A stretch of 64,000 bases of DNA from Leptobrachium leishanense (Eukaryota; Chordata; Amphibia; Anura; Megophryidae): NCBI GenBank assembly GCA_009667805.1, contig CM019069.1, positions 96,507,204-96,571,203 of the forward strand. The letters run 5' to 3'. Shown one piece after another: positions 20,723-31,319 of this stretch; within the stretch, counting starts at the first letter, position 1, and every line of letters begins with the position of its first letter. The position numbers and the translations under genes were made by a program. Below the pieces are notes generated by a model, which saw only the letters and a program-made list of their open reading frames with translations, searched no databases and was not told the DNA's origin.

Positions 20723-20996
20723 TATATATAGCCCCAGCTCATATATATATATATATATAGCCCCAGCTCATATATATATATATATATATAGCCCCAGCTC
20801 ATATATATATATATAGCCCCAGCTCATATATATATATATATAGCCCCAGCTCATATATATATATATAGCCCCAGCTCATATATATATATATATATATATA
20901 GCCCCAGCTCATATATATATATATATATATATAGCCCCAGCTCATATATATATATATAGCCCCAGCTCATATATATGTATAGCCCCAGCTCATTAA
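20661..20996. repeat. (AT)n and CCCCAGCTCATATAT array, left block
   Basis: This is a dinucleotide run followed by units AGCCCCAGCTC plus (AT)n of variable length. It is the left part of one array that continues after the Harbinger insertion. Confidence 0.9.
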
Positions 20997-21422
20997 GGCT
21001 AGGGTCAGACTAACGCATTTTTCACGTTGTCCGTGAAAAAGTGCGTTCGAACGAATGGACTTATTTTTTCACGGAATACGCAATAGCGGTCATACGATGC
21101 GCAGTTTCATCCGTGATTTTGTACGGATCATCAATAAAACCCTTTTTGTGTCTGGACGTTATGTTGGCCGGACATTAGCAGCGTCTGACGTCTCCTAATC
21201 ACGCACACACGCCGCTAGCGGACGCAGCGCACTCTGTACGTCAGTACTAGTGGTTTCACGTTCTCGAAAAAATGCGTTTGTTTGCCGCTTGCGTTGCGCG
21301 GCCGCACTTTTGTGCGACCGTACTTCGTATATTGGCCGTCATTGCCCGGCATCTGCTGCTAGCACGGCCGTGATTAAGTGCGCCAGAACGCGCGTTCGCA
21401 CTGCCTCAGTCTGACCCTAGCC
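20997..21422. mobile_element. PIF/Harbinger-like MITE inserted in the AT-rich array
   Basis: The ends are GGCTAGGGTCAGACTAACGC and CTGCCTCAGTCTGACCCTAGCC. TAA precedes it, and the right flank ATAA is compatible with TAA after one change. Its body closely matches 10409-10835. Array units are found on both sides, so this insertion is younger than the start of the array. Confidence 0.82.
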
Positions 21423-23381
21423 ATAATAATATGTATAAGCCCCAGCTCATATATAATATATTGTAAAGCCCCAGCTCATATATATATATTATTGTATGCC
21501 CCAGCTCATATATAATATATATATATGTATTAGCCCCAGCTCATATATATATATATATATATGTATAGCCCCAGCTCATATATAATATATAGCCCCAGCT
21601 CATATAATATATATAGCCCCAGCTCATATATATATATATATAGCCCCAGCTCATATATATATATATATGCCCCAGCTCATATATATATATATATAGCCCC
21701 AGCTCATATATAATATATATAGCCTCAGCTCATAATATATATATATATAATATAAAGCCCCAGCTCCATATATATAGCCCCAGCTCATATAATATATATA
21801 TATAAGCCCCAGCTCATATATATATATATAGCCCCAGCTCATATAATATATATAGCCCCAGCTCATATATATATATATATATATTTACCCCAGCTCATAT
21901 AATATTTAGCCGCCAGCTCATATATATAATATGCCCCAGCTCGTATATATATCAATAAGCCCCAGCTCGTATATATATATATATAGCCCCAGCTCGTAAA
22001 AAATATATAGCCCAGCTCGTATATATATATATAATATATATAGCCCCAGCCGTATATATATAATATATAGCCCCAGCTCATATATATATATATAGCCCCA
22101 GCTCATATATATATATAGCCCCAGCTCGTATATATATATAGCCCCAGCTCATATATATATATAGCCCCAGCTCATATATATATAAGCCCCAGCTCATATA
22201 TATATATAGCCCCAGCTCATATATATATATATATATATATAGCCCCAGCTCATATATATATATATATATAGCCCCAGCTCATATATATATATATATAGCC
22301 CCAGCTCGTATATATATATATATAGCCCCAGCTCGTGTATATATAGCCCCAGCTCGTGTATATATAGCCCCAGCTCGTGTATATATAGCCCCAGCTCGTG
22401 TATATATAGCCCCAGCTCGTGTATATATAGCCCCAGCTCGTGTATATATAGCCCCAGCTCGTGTATATATAGCCCCAGCTCGTGTATATATAGCCCAGCT
22501 CGTGTATATATAGCCCCAGCTCGTGTATATATAGCCCCAGCTCGTGTATATATAGCCCCAGCTCGTGTATATATAGCCCCAGCTCGTGTATATATAGCCC
22601 CAGCTCGTGTATATATAGCCCCAGCTCGTTAATATAGCCCCAGCTCGTGTATATATAGCCCCAGCTCGTGTATATATAGCCCCAGCTCGTGTATATATAT
22701 AGCCCCAGCTCGTGTATATATATATAGCCCCAGCTCGTGTATATATATATAGCCCCAGCTCGTTATATATATAGCCCCAGCTCGTGTATATATATAGCCC
22801 CAGCTCGTGTATATATATATAGCCCCAGCTCGTGTATATATATATAGCCCCAGCTCGTGTATATATATATAGCCCCAGCTCGTGTATATATATAGCCCCA
22901 GCTCGTGTATATATATATATATCGTGTATATATATATATAGCCCCAGCTCGTGTATATATATATATATAGCCCCAGCTCGTGTAATATATATATAGCCCC
23001 AGCTCGTGTATATATATATATATAGCCCCAGCTCGTGTATATATATATATAGCCCCAGCTCGTGTATATATATATATATATATAATAGCCCCAGCTCGTG
23101 TATATATATATATATATATATATAAGCCCCAGCTCGTGTATATATATATATATATATAGCCCCAGCTCGTGTATATATATATATATATATAGCCCCAGCT
23201 CGTGTATATATATATATATATAGCCCCAGCTCGTGTATATATATATATATATACCCCAGCTCGTGTATATATATATATATATAGCCCCAGCTCGTGTATA
23301 TATATATATATATAGCCCCAGCTCGTGTATATATATATATATATATTATATATATATAATATATAATTATAGCCCCACCTC

Positions 23382-23418
<37 letters not shown>
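21423..23418. repeat. CCCCAGCTC(A/G)T(AT)n array, 2 kb
   Basis: More than 80 units of AGCCCCAGCTC joined to (AT)n make up this block. From 21423 to about 22300 units read CTCATATAT with irregular AT length. From about 22330 to 22700 they are an almost pure 20-bp repeat, AGCCCCAGCTCGTGTATAT. From 22700 to 23400 the AT part lengthens stepwise. Minus-strand frames rich in Ile, Tyr and HELG motifs are artefacts of the array. Confidence 0.95.
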
Positions 23419-23419
<1 letters not shown>

Positions 23420-23672
23420 CCCCCGGCAGTCTCTCCCGCTCTGCCAGGCTTCTTCCTTCGAGGTTGTAGGTTGTAGCGCGGCCGCTCGTTGGGAACCATG
23501 CACAAGCCGAGGTCTTGCGAGATCCCAGATTTCACAAGATCTTGTGAACTCCGTAATCTCGCGGCTGGTGGATCCCAGGTGGGCTACAACCCTTTGCCGG
23601 CGGACGCTCGAAGGAAGAAGAGCAGTCGGAGGGGCCTGGCAGAGTGCTGTTCCAGCACTGCCCCACGGACGC
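23419..23672. repeat. Class II palindrome of hAT copy B
   Basis: The arms include GGTTGTAGCGCGG paired imperfectly with the GGGCTACAACC region, and CGAGGTCTTGCGAGATCCC with TCTCGCGGCTGG. The centre is near CACAAGATCTTGTG (about 23531). Several blocks (GGCAGAGTGCT, CCTTTGCCGGCGG, CGCTCGAAG) recur in the palindrome of copy E at 41040-41325. It has no similarity to the class I hairpin. Confidence 0.7.
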
Positions 23673-23805
23673 CGGCAGGCAAGCCAGCCCAGCGCTGGGT
23701 TCTGGTATCGGTTTAGGTATCGGGGGCATCTGCACGAGTACCAAGTACTTGTGCAGATCCCGGTATCGGCACCGATACTGGTATCTGTGCATCCCTACCT
23801 TAGAC

Positions 23806-24011
23806 ACTAAGCAGTACATTGTACTGATTCACATCTTCTGTTACAATGTTTTCTTTTAATGATAGTCATTTAACAGTAAAATTTCTAAAGGAATCCTGCC
23901 TCTTACCTACTGACACAATCATGTTAACCGGGAGCAGAAGGTCCCACACAAATATTGTGCACCTGTCGAATAATGGAAACTTTTGGCTCCTAACAGTTTA
24001 CATTAATGTTC
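23806..24011. other. Single-copy spacer between hAT insertions
   Basis: This is about 200 bp without a recognisable element, between copy B and the older hAT element starting at 24020. Confidence 0.4.
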
Positions 24012-24348
24012 GTTTAAGCTAGGGCTTGACAAATCCATGGGCCTGGTAGCCACTGGCTCCTAGAATTTTACTCCTGGTTCCTAAATTTCCAGTTTATTTT
24101 ACAATCTAAAAACATCTAGTTGGCTTTAACGTTTTCTTCCTGTCGCCTACATTTAATGTAAATATATCCAGTAGGGTTTTACCGATACTAGTATCGGTGC
24201 CGATACCGGGTACTGCAGGAGTACTTGGTACTCGTGCAGTACCCCCGATATTTTCCCCGATACCGGAAGCCGGCATTGAGCCGGCTGGGGCGGCTGTCCG
24301 AACGCTCTATCGGCATTCGGACAGGCCCTGCAGCTGCTATCCGCGATC

Positions 24349-24506
24349 ATACTTACCTTCCTGGGCGACGCCGGGAAAGTCTTTGCGCGTTGCGCTCGTT
24401 GGAAGGCCCCCAGCCGCGATTACGTGGGACCATGTGATCACGGCTGGGGCCTTCCAACGAGCGCACGCACAGAAACTTTCCCGGCGTCGCTCAGGAAGGT
24501 AAGTAT
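24349..24506. repeat. Class I palindrome 1 of hAT copy C
   Basis: ATACTTACCTTCCTGGGCGA and its inverse TCAGGAAGGTAAGTAT bound a hairpin of about 158 bp. The centre is near 24427 (TACGTGGGACCATGTGATCA). The edges carry AGGTAAGTA on both strands. Confidence 0.88.
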
Positions 24507-24577
24507 GAATGCTGTGAGCAGCTGCAGGGCCTGTTCGAATGCCGATAGGGCATTCGGACAGGTACTTGGAGCTCTCC

Positions 24578-24748
24578 GCGATGATACTTACCTTCCTGGG
24601 CGACGCTGGGAAAGTTTCTGCGCGTGCGCTCGTTGGAAGGCCCCCAGCCGCGATCACATGGTCCCCCGTGATCGCGGCTGGGGGCCTTCCAACGAGCGCA
24701 TCGCGCAAAGACTTTCCCTGCGTCGCCCAGGAAGGTAAATATCATCGC
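24578..24748. repeat. Class I palindrome 2 of hAT copy C
   Basis: The arms begin CGCGATGATACTTACC and end GGTAAATATCATCGCCG, with the centre at CACATGGTCCCCCGTGATC. The right edge has lost the donor-like motif (GGTAAATAT), so the motif is not uniformly kept. Confidence 0.86.
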
Positions 24749-24766
24749 CGGGGGGGGGGGGAATCC

Positions 24767-25112
24767 ATGAGCTGGGGCATATCCATGTGTGAGCTGGGGC
24801 ATATCCATGTGTGAGCTGGGGCATATCCATGTGTGAGCTGGGGCATATCCATGTGTGAGCTGGGGCAAATCCATGTGTGAGCTGGGGCAAATCCATGTGT
24901 GAGCTGGGGCAAATCCATGTGTGAGCTGGGGCAAATCCATGTGTGAGCTGGGGCAAATCCATGTGTGAGCTGGGGCATATCCATGTGTGTGAGCTGGGGC
25001 ATATCCATGTGTGTGAGCTGGGGCATATCCATGTGTGAGCTGGGGCATATCCATGTGTGAGCTGGGGCATATCCATGTGTGAGCTGGGGCAGTATCCATG
25101 TGTGAGCTGGGG
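24767..25112. repeat. Antisense 22-bp array of hAT copy C
   Basis: About 15 units of GAGCTGGGGCATATCCATGT and GAGCTGGGGCAAATCCATGT are present, the reverse complement of the array in copy B. Blocks of the two variants alternate (ATAT, AAAT, ATAT), the signature of block-wise expansion. Confidence 0.95.
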
Positions 25113-25313
25113 GCATTTTTATATGAGGTCTGTTCTTATTGAAAAGCGGTCACATGACATAAAAAAAAGTATTGATACTCGGTATCGGTGAGTACTTGAA
25201 GAAAAGTATCGGTACTCGTACTTGGTCTTAAAAAAGTGGTATCGGTGCATCCCTAATATCCAGCCCTGGCTGTATGTATTTATATGTGAGGTCTGTTGTG
25301 TATCAGTGTGTGT

Positions 25314-26525
25314 TGTCGGATATAATCTCTGCACGTGAATACAACACGTTATATATTGGATTTATCAGCCAAGCCTCCAATATGTCAGGGATTATTATTT
25401 CATAAGAAATCTACACGAGACACAAATATCAATTGTTTATATTAACTAGAAATTCTACTAAATTCTTTTAATTGTCTGTGTTTTGCTTTGAAAAATACAA
25501 TAATCAATAATCTGATAACCATATTTATTACGTATACAAAAAAGTTTCAAATCTCATATCATAAACAAACATTTATAAACCACAGTCCATCAGCATATAA
25601 AAACTAGCTTCACAATATATGTATCTCCGGTTTGTAACTGCATATATGATTAATATCATTTACCTTATCAGTTAGTAACTAATACACAAATGGTTAATAA
25701 ACATTTCTGCTTAATACAACATGCATTTCCCATCAAACAATGTTTAACCAGCCAGCTCTTATAGAAATATATATTTCTCTCTATGCTACATGGATCAACA
25801 AAAGATGAGCTAATTTAAAAGGATAAGTAATAAAACTTATTTAGTGAATCCTCCCCTAATCTCGAGAATTAAACTTCTAATCTTTTGCTTTTTATTTTGT
25901 AGTTATATAATTCCTTGCTTATTAATTTTAATCACAGTAATTTCCAAATTCAATATGTATATTTATATCAATCTTACAACATTTTAGGATAAATCCTTAT
26001 GTCCACTTCTTCACATCCTTATCTGCAGAATAAAGATATTTAGAATTTTTGGAACTACCAGGAATCTGAGAAATCTCAGTCTACGTTGCAAGACTATCTA
26101 CAAATATATATATAGTTATATTAATTCCTTTATTTCATACATTACCTGAGTCTGCCTTGGAATTCCTGTGTGATGCTTTGTTTTGGAATATGTGAAGATT
26201 ATCGACATCAGATAATCAATGCATGTAAGTTAGAGATTTGGTGAGAGTCTTGATTGCCTCATGTCCTGGGATCTGCCTGCATTGTGGTGTGAGTCTGAGT
26301 GTTGGAATCTCGGACTCTTGCATTATCACACAAAAACATTCTAGGTTCCTTCATACCTGGCACTTCTAAAAAAAAATATGAAAGACTTCACCCAGGAATG
26401 AACTCTGTAAAAAAAATCTCGTTCATTTCTAAACCTAGAGAAAATTGAAAGAAAAGACTGTCTTTAAAAACAAAATGGCTACAGACATCCATTTTACCTT
26501 TTTCCTTTCTGTAATATACCCGACA
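25314..26525. mobile_element. Solo-LTR-like insertion, 1.2 kb
   Basis: It starts TGTCGGATATAAT and ends ATATACCCGACA, giving TG...CA boundaries with a short inverted repeat. Both sides are GTGT (25310-25313, 26526-26529). The empty version of the host at 28600 (CAGTGTGTAAATAGG) shows that the whole block is an insertion. A solo LTR is the best reading, but the GTGT flank lies in a low-complexity run and a DNA element is possible. The interior is AT-rich with no ORF. Confidence 0.55.
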
Positions 26526-26790
26526 GTGTGTGTGCGTGCAGTGGGTAAATAGGCTGTCTGGCCATACATTTCAATACTATCATATAGGGTTGCACCGATA
26601 CCGATACTAGAATCGGTATCGGGGCCGATACTGGGTACTGCAGGAGTACTTGGTACTCGTGCAGTACCCCCCGATATTTTTCCCGATACCGGAAGCCGGC
26701 ATTGAGCCGGCTTGCCGGCATCCGAGGGGCTGCGGCGGCTGTCCGAATGCTCTATCGGCATTCGGACAGCCGCCCCTGGAGCTCTCCGCA

Positions 26791-26946
26791 ATACTTACCT
26801 TCCTGGGCGCCGCCGGGAATGTCTCCGCGCGTGCGCTCGTTGCTAGGACCCCAGCCGCGACCAAGTGGGACCATGTGATCACGGCTGGGGTCCTTCCAAC
26901 GAGCGCGCGCGGAAACTTTCCCGGCGGCGCCCAGGAAGGTAAGTAT
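26791..26946. repeat. Class I palindrome 1 of hAT copy D
   Basis: ATACTTACCTTCCTGGGCGC mirrors GCGCCCAGGAAGGTAAGTAT. The arms run through GGACCCCAGCCGCGACC to a centre near 26869. Both edges read AGGTAAGTAT outward. Confidence 0.9.
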
Positions 26947-27019
26947 AAATACAGTGAGCAGCTGCAGGGCCTGTCCGAATGCTGATAGAGCATTTGGACA
27001 GGCCCTGCAGCTGCTCTCC

Positions 27020-27186
27020 GCGATGATACTTACCTTCCTGGGCGACGCTGGGAAAGTTTCCCCGCGCGCGCTCGTTGGAAGGACCCCAGCCGTGATCACA
27101 TGGTCCCACGTGGTCGCGGCTGGGGTCCTAGCAACGAGCGCACGCGCGGAGACATTCCCGGCGTCGCCCAGGAAGGTAAGTATCGC
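27020..27186. repeat. Class I palindrome 2 of hAT copy D
   Basis: GATACTTACCTTCCTGGGCG mirrors CGCCCAGGAAGGTAAGTATC, with the centre near CACATGGTCCCACGTGG. A GGACCCCAGC versus GGGGTCCTAGC difference marks the arms as slightly diverged. Confidence 0.9.
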
Positions 27187-27189
27187 CGC

Positions 27190-27500
27190 GGGGGGGCATA
27201 CCCATGTGGGAGCTGTGGGGCATATCCATGAGCTGGGGGCAATACCCATGTGTGAGCTGTGGGGCATATCCATGAGCTGGGGGGCATACCCATGTGTGAG
27301 CTGGGGCAAATCCATGTGTGAGCTGGGGCAAATCCATGAGTGAGCTGGGGCAAATCCATGAGTGAGCTGGGGCAAATCCATGAGTGAGCTGGGGCAAATC
27401 CATGTGTGAGCTGGGGCAAATCCATGTGTGAGCTGGGGCAAATCCATGTGTGAGCTGGGGCATATCCATGAGCTGGGGGATATATACATGTGAGTTGGGG
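27190..27500. repeat. Antisense array of hAT copy D
   Basis: Units of GAGCTGGGGCAAATCCATG with GTGT or AGTGA spacers and a few GAGCTGTGGGGCATATCC variants fill this block. The period is 18-26 bases. Confidence 0.92.
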
Positions 27501-27879
27501 GCATTTTTATATGGTCTGTTCTTATTGGAAAGCGTCACATGACATTAAAGAAAAGTATCGGTACTCGGTATCGGTGAGTACTTTTAAAAAGTATCGGTAC
27601 TCGTACTCGGTCTTAAAAAAGTGGTATCGGTGCATCCCTACTATCATAAATTGGACAAGCGGTCAGCAAAAACCTTATTGGAAAGCGTCATTAAATAGAA
27701 GTATCCGTAAGTACCTGGCAAAAAGAATATTGGTACTCATACTGAAAAAAAATGGTCTTGTGTATCTTTAGTTGTTGAAAGCAAAGCTTTGTTAGTCTGA
27801 AGCAAAACCTGGCTCCTAACTTTTGTAGCTGGCTCCTAGATTTAAAGCAAATTTGTCAAGCCCTGCTGTATGATATGTA

Positions 27880-27916
27880 CAGTTGCAAGAAAAAATATGT
27901 GAACCCTTTGGAGGGA
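27880..27916 (+). mobile_element. Tc1 terminal fragment
   Basis: TA then CAGTTGCAAGAAAAAATATG and GTGAACCC is the left terminus of a known type of vertebrate Tc1 transposon. Only about 37 bases remain. Confidence 0.5.
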
Positions 27917-28381
27917 AAAAGCCGGCTGGGTGGATGGTTTTTCTAAATGCTGATTGTTCCCGATCTGGTTATTAATGCTTTGTTTGAAGCCTCTTTCACT
28001 ACTGGGAGGTATTTGCACACAGATTGTACTGTTCTGACTGAACTTAAACCCCAGGATCCATTCCTACATTATCATCTATGGAAAACTAGAAGCGCAAGGT
28101 GTATGGGTATCTTTATAGGAGCTCCTCTTTTTCATATTTGGGTGTGTTGGTATCTTTTTAGGGGCTCTTCTATATTAAGTTGACCAGATTTTTAAAATGA
28201 AATAGGGGGCCCTAGTTTTCTAGAATTTGCAAAAAAAAATTGCGTACTTTCCTCAAATTTTATATGCAGTATATTTGGTATGTAGGGTATATGGAGTCAC
28301 TGAATGATATGTATATATGTTATTTCTCACACTTTATATGCGGTGCATTTGGTGCATGGGGTATATGGAGTGACTGTATGA

Positions 28382-28875
28382 CAGGGCTTGACAAATCCAT
28401 GAGCCTGGTAGCCACTGGCTCCTAGAATTTTACTCCTGGCTCCTAAATCCCCAGTTTATTTTACACCAATCTAAAAGCAGTTTTTGCTTGGCATCTAAAA
28501 ACATCTAGTTGGCTTCAACGTTTTTTACCGGTCTCCTACATTTAATGTAAATATATCCAGCCCTGGTGTATATATTATTTATATATGAGGTCTGTTGTGT
28601 GTCAGTGTGTAAATAGGGTGTCTGACTATACATTTCAATACTATCATAAATTGGACATGCTTTCAGCAACAACTTTATTCATTGGAAAGCGTCACATAAC
28701 ATTAAATAAACGTATTGGTGAGTACCTGGCAAAAGGAATATTGGTACTCATTCTCAAAAGAATGGTATTGTGTATCTTTAGTTGTGGAAAGTAAAGCTTT
28801 GTTAGTCTGAAGCAAAAACTGGCTCCTAACTTTTGTATCTGGCTCCTAGATTCAAAGCAAATTTGTCAAGCCCTA
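28382..28875. mobile_element. Older hAT element, copy 2 (empty version)
   Basis: It begins CAGGGCTTGACAAATCCATG and ends ATTTGTCAAGCCCTA. It is collinear with copy 1 (24020-27865) without the three insertions, which dates those insertions after the two copies separated. The left flank CTGTATGA (28374-28381) equals the right flank of copy 1, while its own right flank is GCTCTGTC. Confidence 0.88.
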
Positions 28876-28883
28876 GCTCTGTC

Positions 28884-29500
28884 TTAATATCCGCTCGTCC
28901 CTCTTTACTGCCAAGCCTGATGTACTCCCAAGAAAATCAAATATTTGATAGCTTTGTTTTGAATGATGTTGCATAGTGTTTGGCTTGTAATCTGTGAGAA
29001 TGTGAAATTTTAAACTGCTTCTCCTTACATTGTATAGCAGTGATATAAATTTCCAACCCGGCACCTGTTAGGACAGATTTTACAACCATGGGAAGGGGAA
29101 GGGAGAAAGCACAAGCAGTGACTCGTCAATAACCTTGCATTGTCTCTAGTGAGAATCAATCAGACTTTCCCAGACTCCAAAAAGACTCGTTATTATGATG
29201 TGCAGGAAATGTGCTTTGGAATAATGTTTTAAAAAAAGCCCCAAAATATCCATCTAAAAATGTTTCATGCTTTGACCTCACATTGTAATACACAAATAAT
29301 GAAAGAGCAAAATATGTAAGCATGAGTATTGCCAATCTTTTGCCACGGAGTTATTTTTTTTGTTACGCTGTGAGTGAATGAATTAAAACATAAATAGTAC
29401 TAACGCCTCACACACACAAAGGGGGCAATAACATTAAAGCTGCAAGTAAACACCTCCTTCAAGACACCAGCTTACCTTACTAGACTGAGCACTCTGACTT
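28884..29500. other. No recognisable gene or element
   Basis: This is AT-rich, apparently single-copy sequence without supported ORFs. Confidence 0.4.
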
Positions 29501-29507
29501 TGTCTAA

Positions 29508-29777
29508 GGCCCCGTTCACACTTTCATATTCGCGACATGGTGCGATAATGTCGCGCGACACTGTTTTGTGCGATTTTTGCAAAGCACCACCAATACAAAT
29601 CGCAAAATCGCAGATAGCAAATCGAAAAAAAAGGGTCATGTACCTGCGACATGCTTCTGCGACGCGCGACATCGCGCGGCAAGATGTGAACAGCTCCATT
29701 GAAATGCATTGGAGAAGCTATACAGTGCGACGTTGCGGCAAAATCCGCGCGATAAATCGCACAGTGTGAACAGGGCC
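29508..29777. mobile_element. PIF/Harbinger MITE, GGCCCCGTTCACAC type
   Basis: The ends are GGCCCCGTTCACACTTTC and CACAGTGTGAACAGGGCC, the classic Harbinger terminus. The flanks are TAA (29505-29507) and TGA (29778-29780), a mutated TWA duplication. The interior is rich in GCGACA and TCGCGCG motifs. Both strands have open frames of 75-89 codons, which are incidental to the inverted structure. Confidence 0.8.
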
Positions 29778-29869
29778 TGAGGTTGGCCATGACTGCATTT
29801 TATTTTACTGCTTATTCTTCCCTATCTCTCCTTTCTCCCAGTCTCTCCCTCGCCCAGTCTCCCTTCTCT

Positions 29870-30212
29870 CCCCCCCCCTTCTCTTTATAATCTTTATTTT
29901 CGGGCATTCCTTCCATTTTTCCCTAACCTTTATCTTATGTCACTGGAGCACTGTAGTGGCTTGGAGGATCTCCCGGAGGCCTTGGCCCTCGAATTGGTTG
30001 GTGGCATGCTCTAATACCTCTTCCTACATATATGCTTGGTTATGTGGATTTTTTCGTATACACTTTACTACGTTGCTTGACCGCTTTTCCTGTTTTTTTT
30101 TTTTTTTTCTTTCATTGTCATTATCTTTGCTTATTTTTCTTGGATGATTTGTTTTTCCTTTTTGTATTTTTATGTGTATCTTCCTAATAAAAACTTTGAA
30201 TTTCAAAAAAAA
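29870..30212 (+). repeat. LINE 3' end, L1-like
   Basis: A T-rich 3' UTR leads to CCTAATAAAAACTTTGAATT and then an A-run, matching the 3' end and poly(A) of an L1/Tx1-group LINE. No coding part is left. Confidence 0.45.
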
Positions 30213-30990
30213 TAATTGTGCACAGCTATGCAAACACTGAACACACCGCAGAGATATGTTCCTGGATCTCCATTGGCTAGGTAAGTTGCATTTACCTCAT
30301 TTCTGGGAATGCTATGATGCAATCTTTATTATGTATTCATAAGTGCCTTGTATGTATGTATGTGTGTGTCATTGCGGCTGTGAGTTCACAGCCTATATGG
30401 AGGCCTTGATTCCCAGTTGTTGGCTACGACGGCAGATTGTCCACGTCACCCACGAGCGACAGTGAGGACATTTGGGTCGTAGCTCCAATATTACCATAAT
30501 GTCCCGTCCCCCTCCCCATATGAAATGAAGAATTATCCCACCCGTGGTCACAGAGCTTTACGGACCTGAGGTGCTGGTGTTAAACGCGGCCAACTATGAT
30601 GGCACTGAAACTAGGAAGTGAGATGCATGTGTTTTGATATGTGGGCCATACTTTTGAAAACGAATGCTTTCCTCCTGACATCCCAGAGTAGTGGGAATCT
30701 TACAGTTTTTGATATGTTTATCAGTCTTATCAAGCACTAATCAGGATGTAAAATGTTGACGATTTTAATCTGTCAACTATGAAGGCAGGATCATTCATCA
30801 ACCGTTTTAGAGTAACAATTCAGTATCACTGTGTGTGATTGTATCTGTAAAATGGCATGTCGGGGAACTCTGTCTTCACATCCTTGGAAATATATTGAAG
30901 GAAATATCTGTCATTCTGCATGACCTGCGTGCGGTGACATTCAGAAATTACCAGTAACTATAGAAACATGTACAGAGATTATGTTGTTTT
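30213..30990. other. No recognisable gene or element
   Basis: No supported coding sequence or terminal repeats were seen. A short GT run lies at 30355. Confidence 0.4.
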
Positions 30991-30999
30991 CAAATGTAA

Positions 31000-31319
31000 G
31001 GCTGGCGTCAGACGAGCGTCATTGGAGAGCGGAAGGAACGTCCGTGAGAGTGGACGTTGCTTCCACTTGACGCCCGTCTGGCCTCTTAGTGCGCTCAGCG
31101 CTGCAAGGCTCGATCCTCCTATGGAGGATCGCGCTTTGTAGCTCCGTCAACGCGCATCCTATCGCTTTGACAGAGAGCGCTGCTGCACGGACGCAGCACG
31201 GCTGCTGTTGTGCGCGCAACAACGCGTGGCTGGCCCCATCACAGCATCTCAATACTGCGATTGACGCTATAAGGCACGTCCGCACGGGCGCACATATGTG
31301 CGCTCGTCTGACGCCAGCC
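31000..31319. mobile_element. PIF/Harbinger-like MITE, GGCTGGCGTCAGACG subfamily
   Basis: The ends GGCTGGCGTCAGACGAGCG and CGCTCGTCTGACGCCAGCC are perfect inverses. TAA flanks both sides (30997-30999, 31320-31322). GGAAGGAACGTCCGTGAGAG and AGGAGGATCG inside are shared with 31587 and 61770. Confidence 0.9.

Larger units (their letters stand above)
19548..23797 (+). mobile_element. hAT family copy B, with nested insertions
   Basis: It begins TAGAGATGCACCGATACCAC and ends GTATCTGTGCATCCCTA. The flanks CCGTAGAC (19540-19547) and CCTTAGAC (23798-23805) match at 7 of 8. The orientation is that of copy A. The interior holds a mariner-like element with a 22-bp minisatellite (19695-20660), an AT-rich CCCCAGCTC array interrupted by a Harbinger MITE (20997-21422), and a class II palindrome (about 23419-23672). 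It has no transposase. At 4.25 kb it is about four times the length of copies C and D, mostly through array growth. Confidence 0.9.
24172..25255 (-). mobile_element. hAT family copy C, nested
   Basis: It begins TAGGGTTTTACCGATACTAG and ends GGTATCGGTGCATCCCTA, that is, reversed relative to copy A. The 8-bp duplication ATATCCAG is perfect (24164-24171 and 25256-25263) and lies within the older hAT host. The contents are two class I hairpins (24349-24506, 24578-24748) followed by the antisense 22-bp array. Confidence 0.95.
26585..27640 (-). mobile_element. hAT family copy D, nested
   Basis: It begins TAGGGTTGCACCGATACCGA and ends GGTATCGGTGCATCCCTA. The target duplication CTATCATA is perfect (26577-26584, 27641-27648), and the empty site is seen in the sister host copy at 28655. 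It carries two class I hairpins (26791-26946, 27020-27186), the short hairpin between them (26955-27016) and an antisense 22-bp array (27190-27500). Confidence 0.95.
24020..27865. mobile_element. Older hAT element, TAGGGCTTGACAAATCC family, copy 1
   Basis: The left end is TAGGGCTTGACAAATCCATG and the right end AAATTTGTCAAGCCCTG. Its own sequence (24020-24171, 25256-25313, 26526-26584, 27641-27865) aligns with the 494-bp copy at 28382-28875. Three insertions of about 1.08, 1.21 and 1.06 kb interrupt it. The left flank is GTTTAAGC and the right flank CTGTATGA, so its own duplication does not match. It contains GGTAGCCACTGGCTCC and a C-terminal ACTGGCTCCTAAC block, but no transposase frame. Confidence 0.85.

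Noticed and set aside
22279..23535. 418-codon minus-strand frame rich in IYIY and HELG
   Set aside because: It is the translation of the AT-rich CCCCAGCTC array; its open state follows from a stop-free unit.
24767..25112. Regular short direct repeats that could suggest a CRISPR array
   Set aside because: The units are contiguous without unique spacers, and the context is a eukaryotic transposon.
27982..27997. GTTTGAAGCCTCTTTC as a joint footprint of the two outer hAT octamers, which would support alternative transposition
   Set aside because: The match needs indels and mismatches, and the order of the halves is opposite to that predicted for circularised inter-element DNA.
29500..29790. Overlapping frames of 75-89 codons on both strands
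   Set aside because: They lie wholly in a Harbinger MITE with inverse ends and have no known domain.
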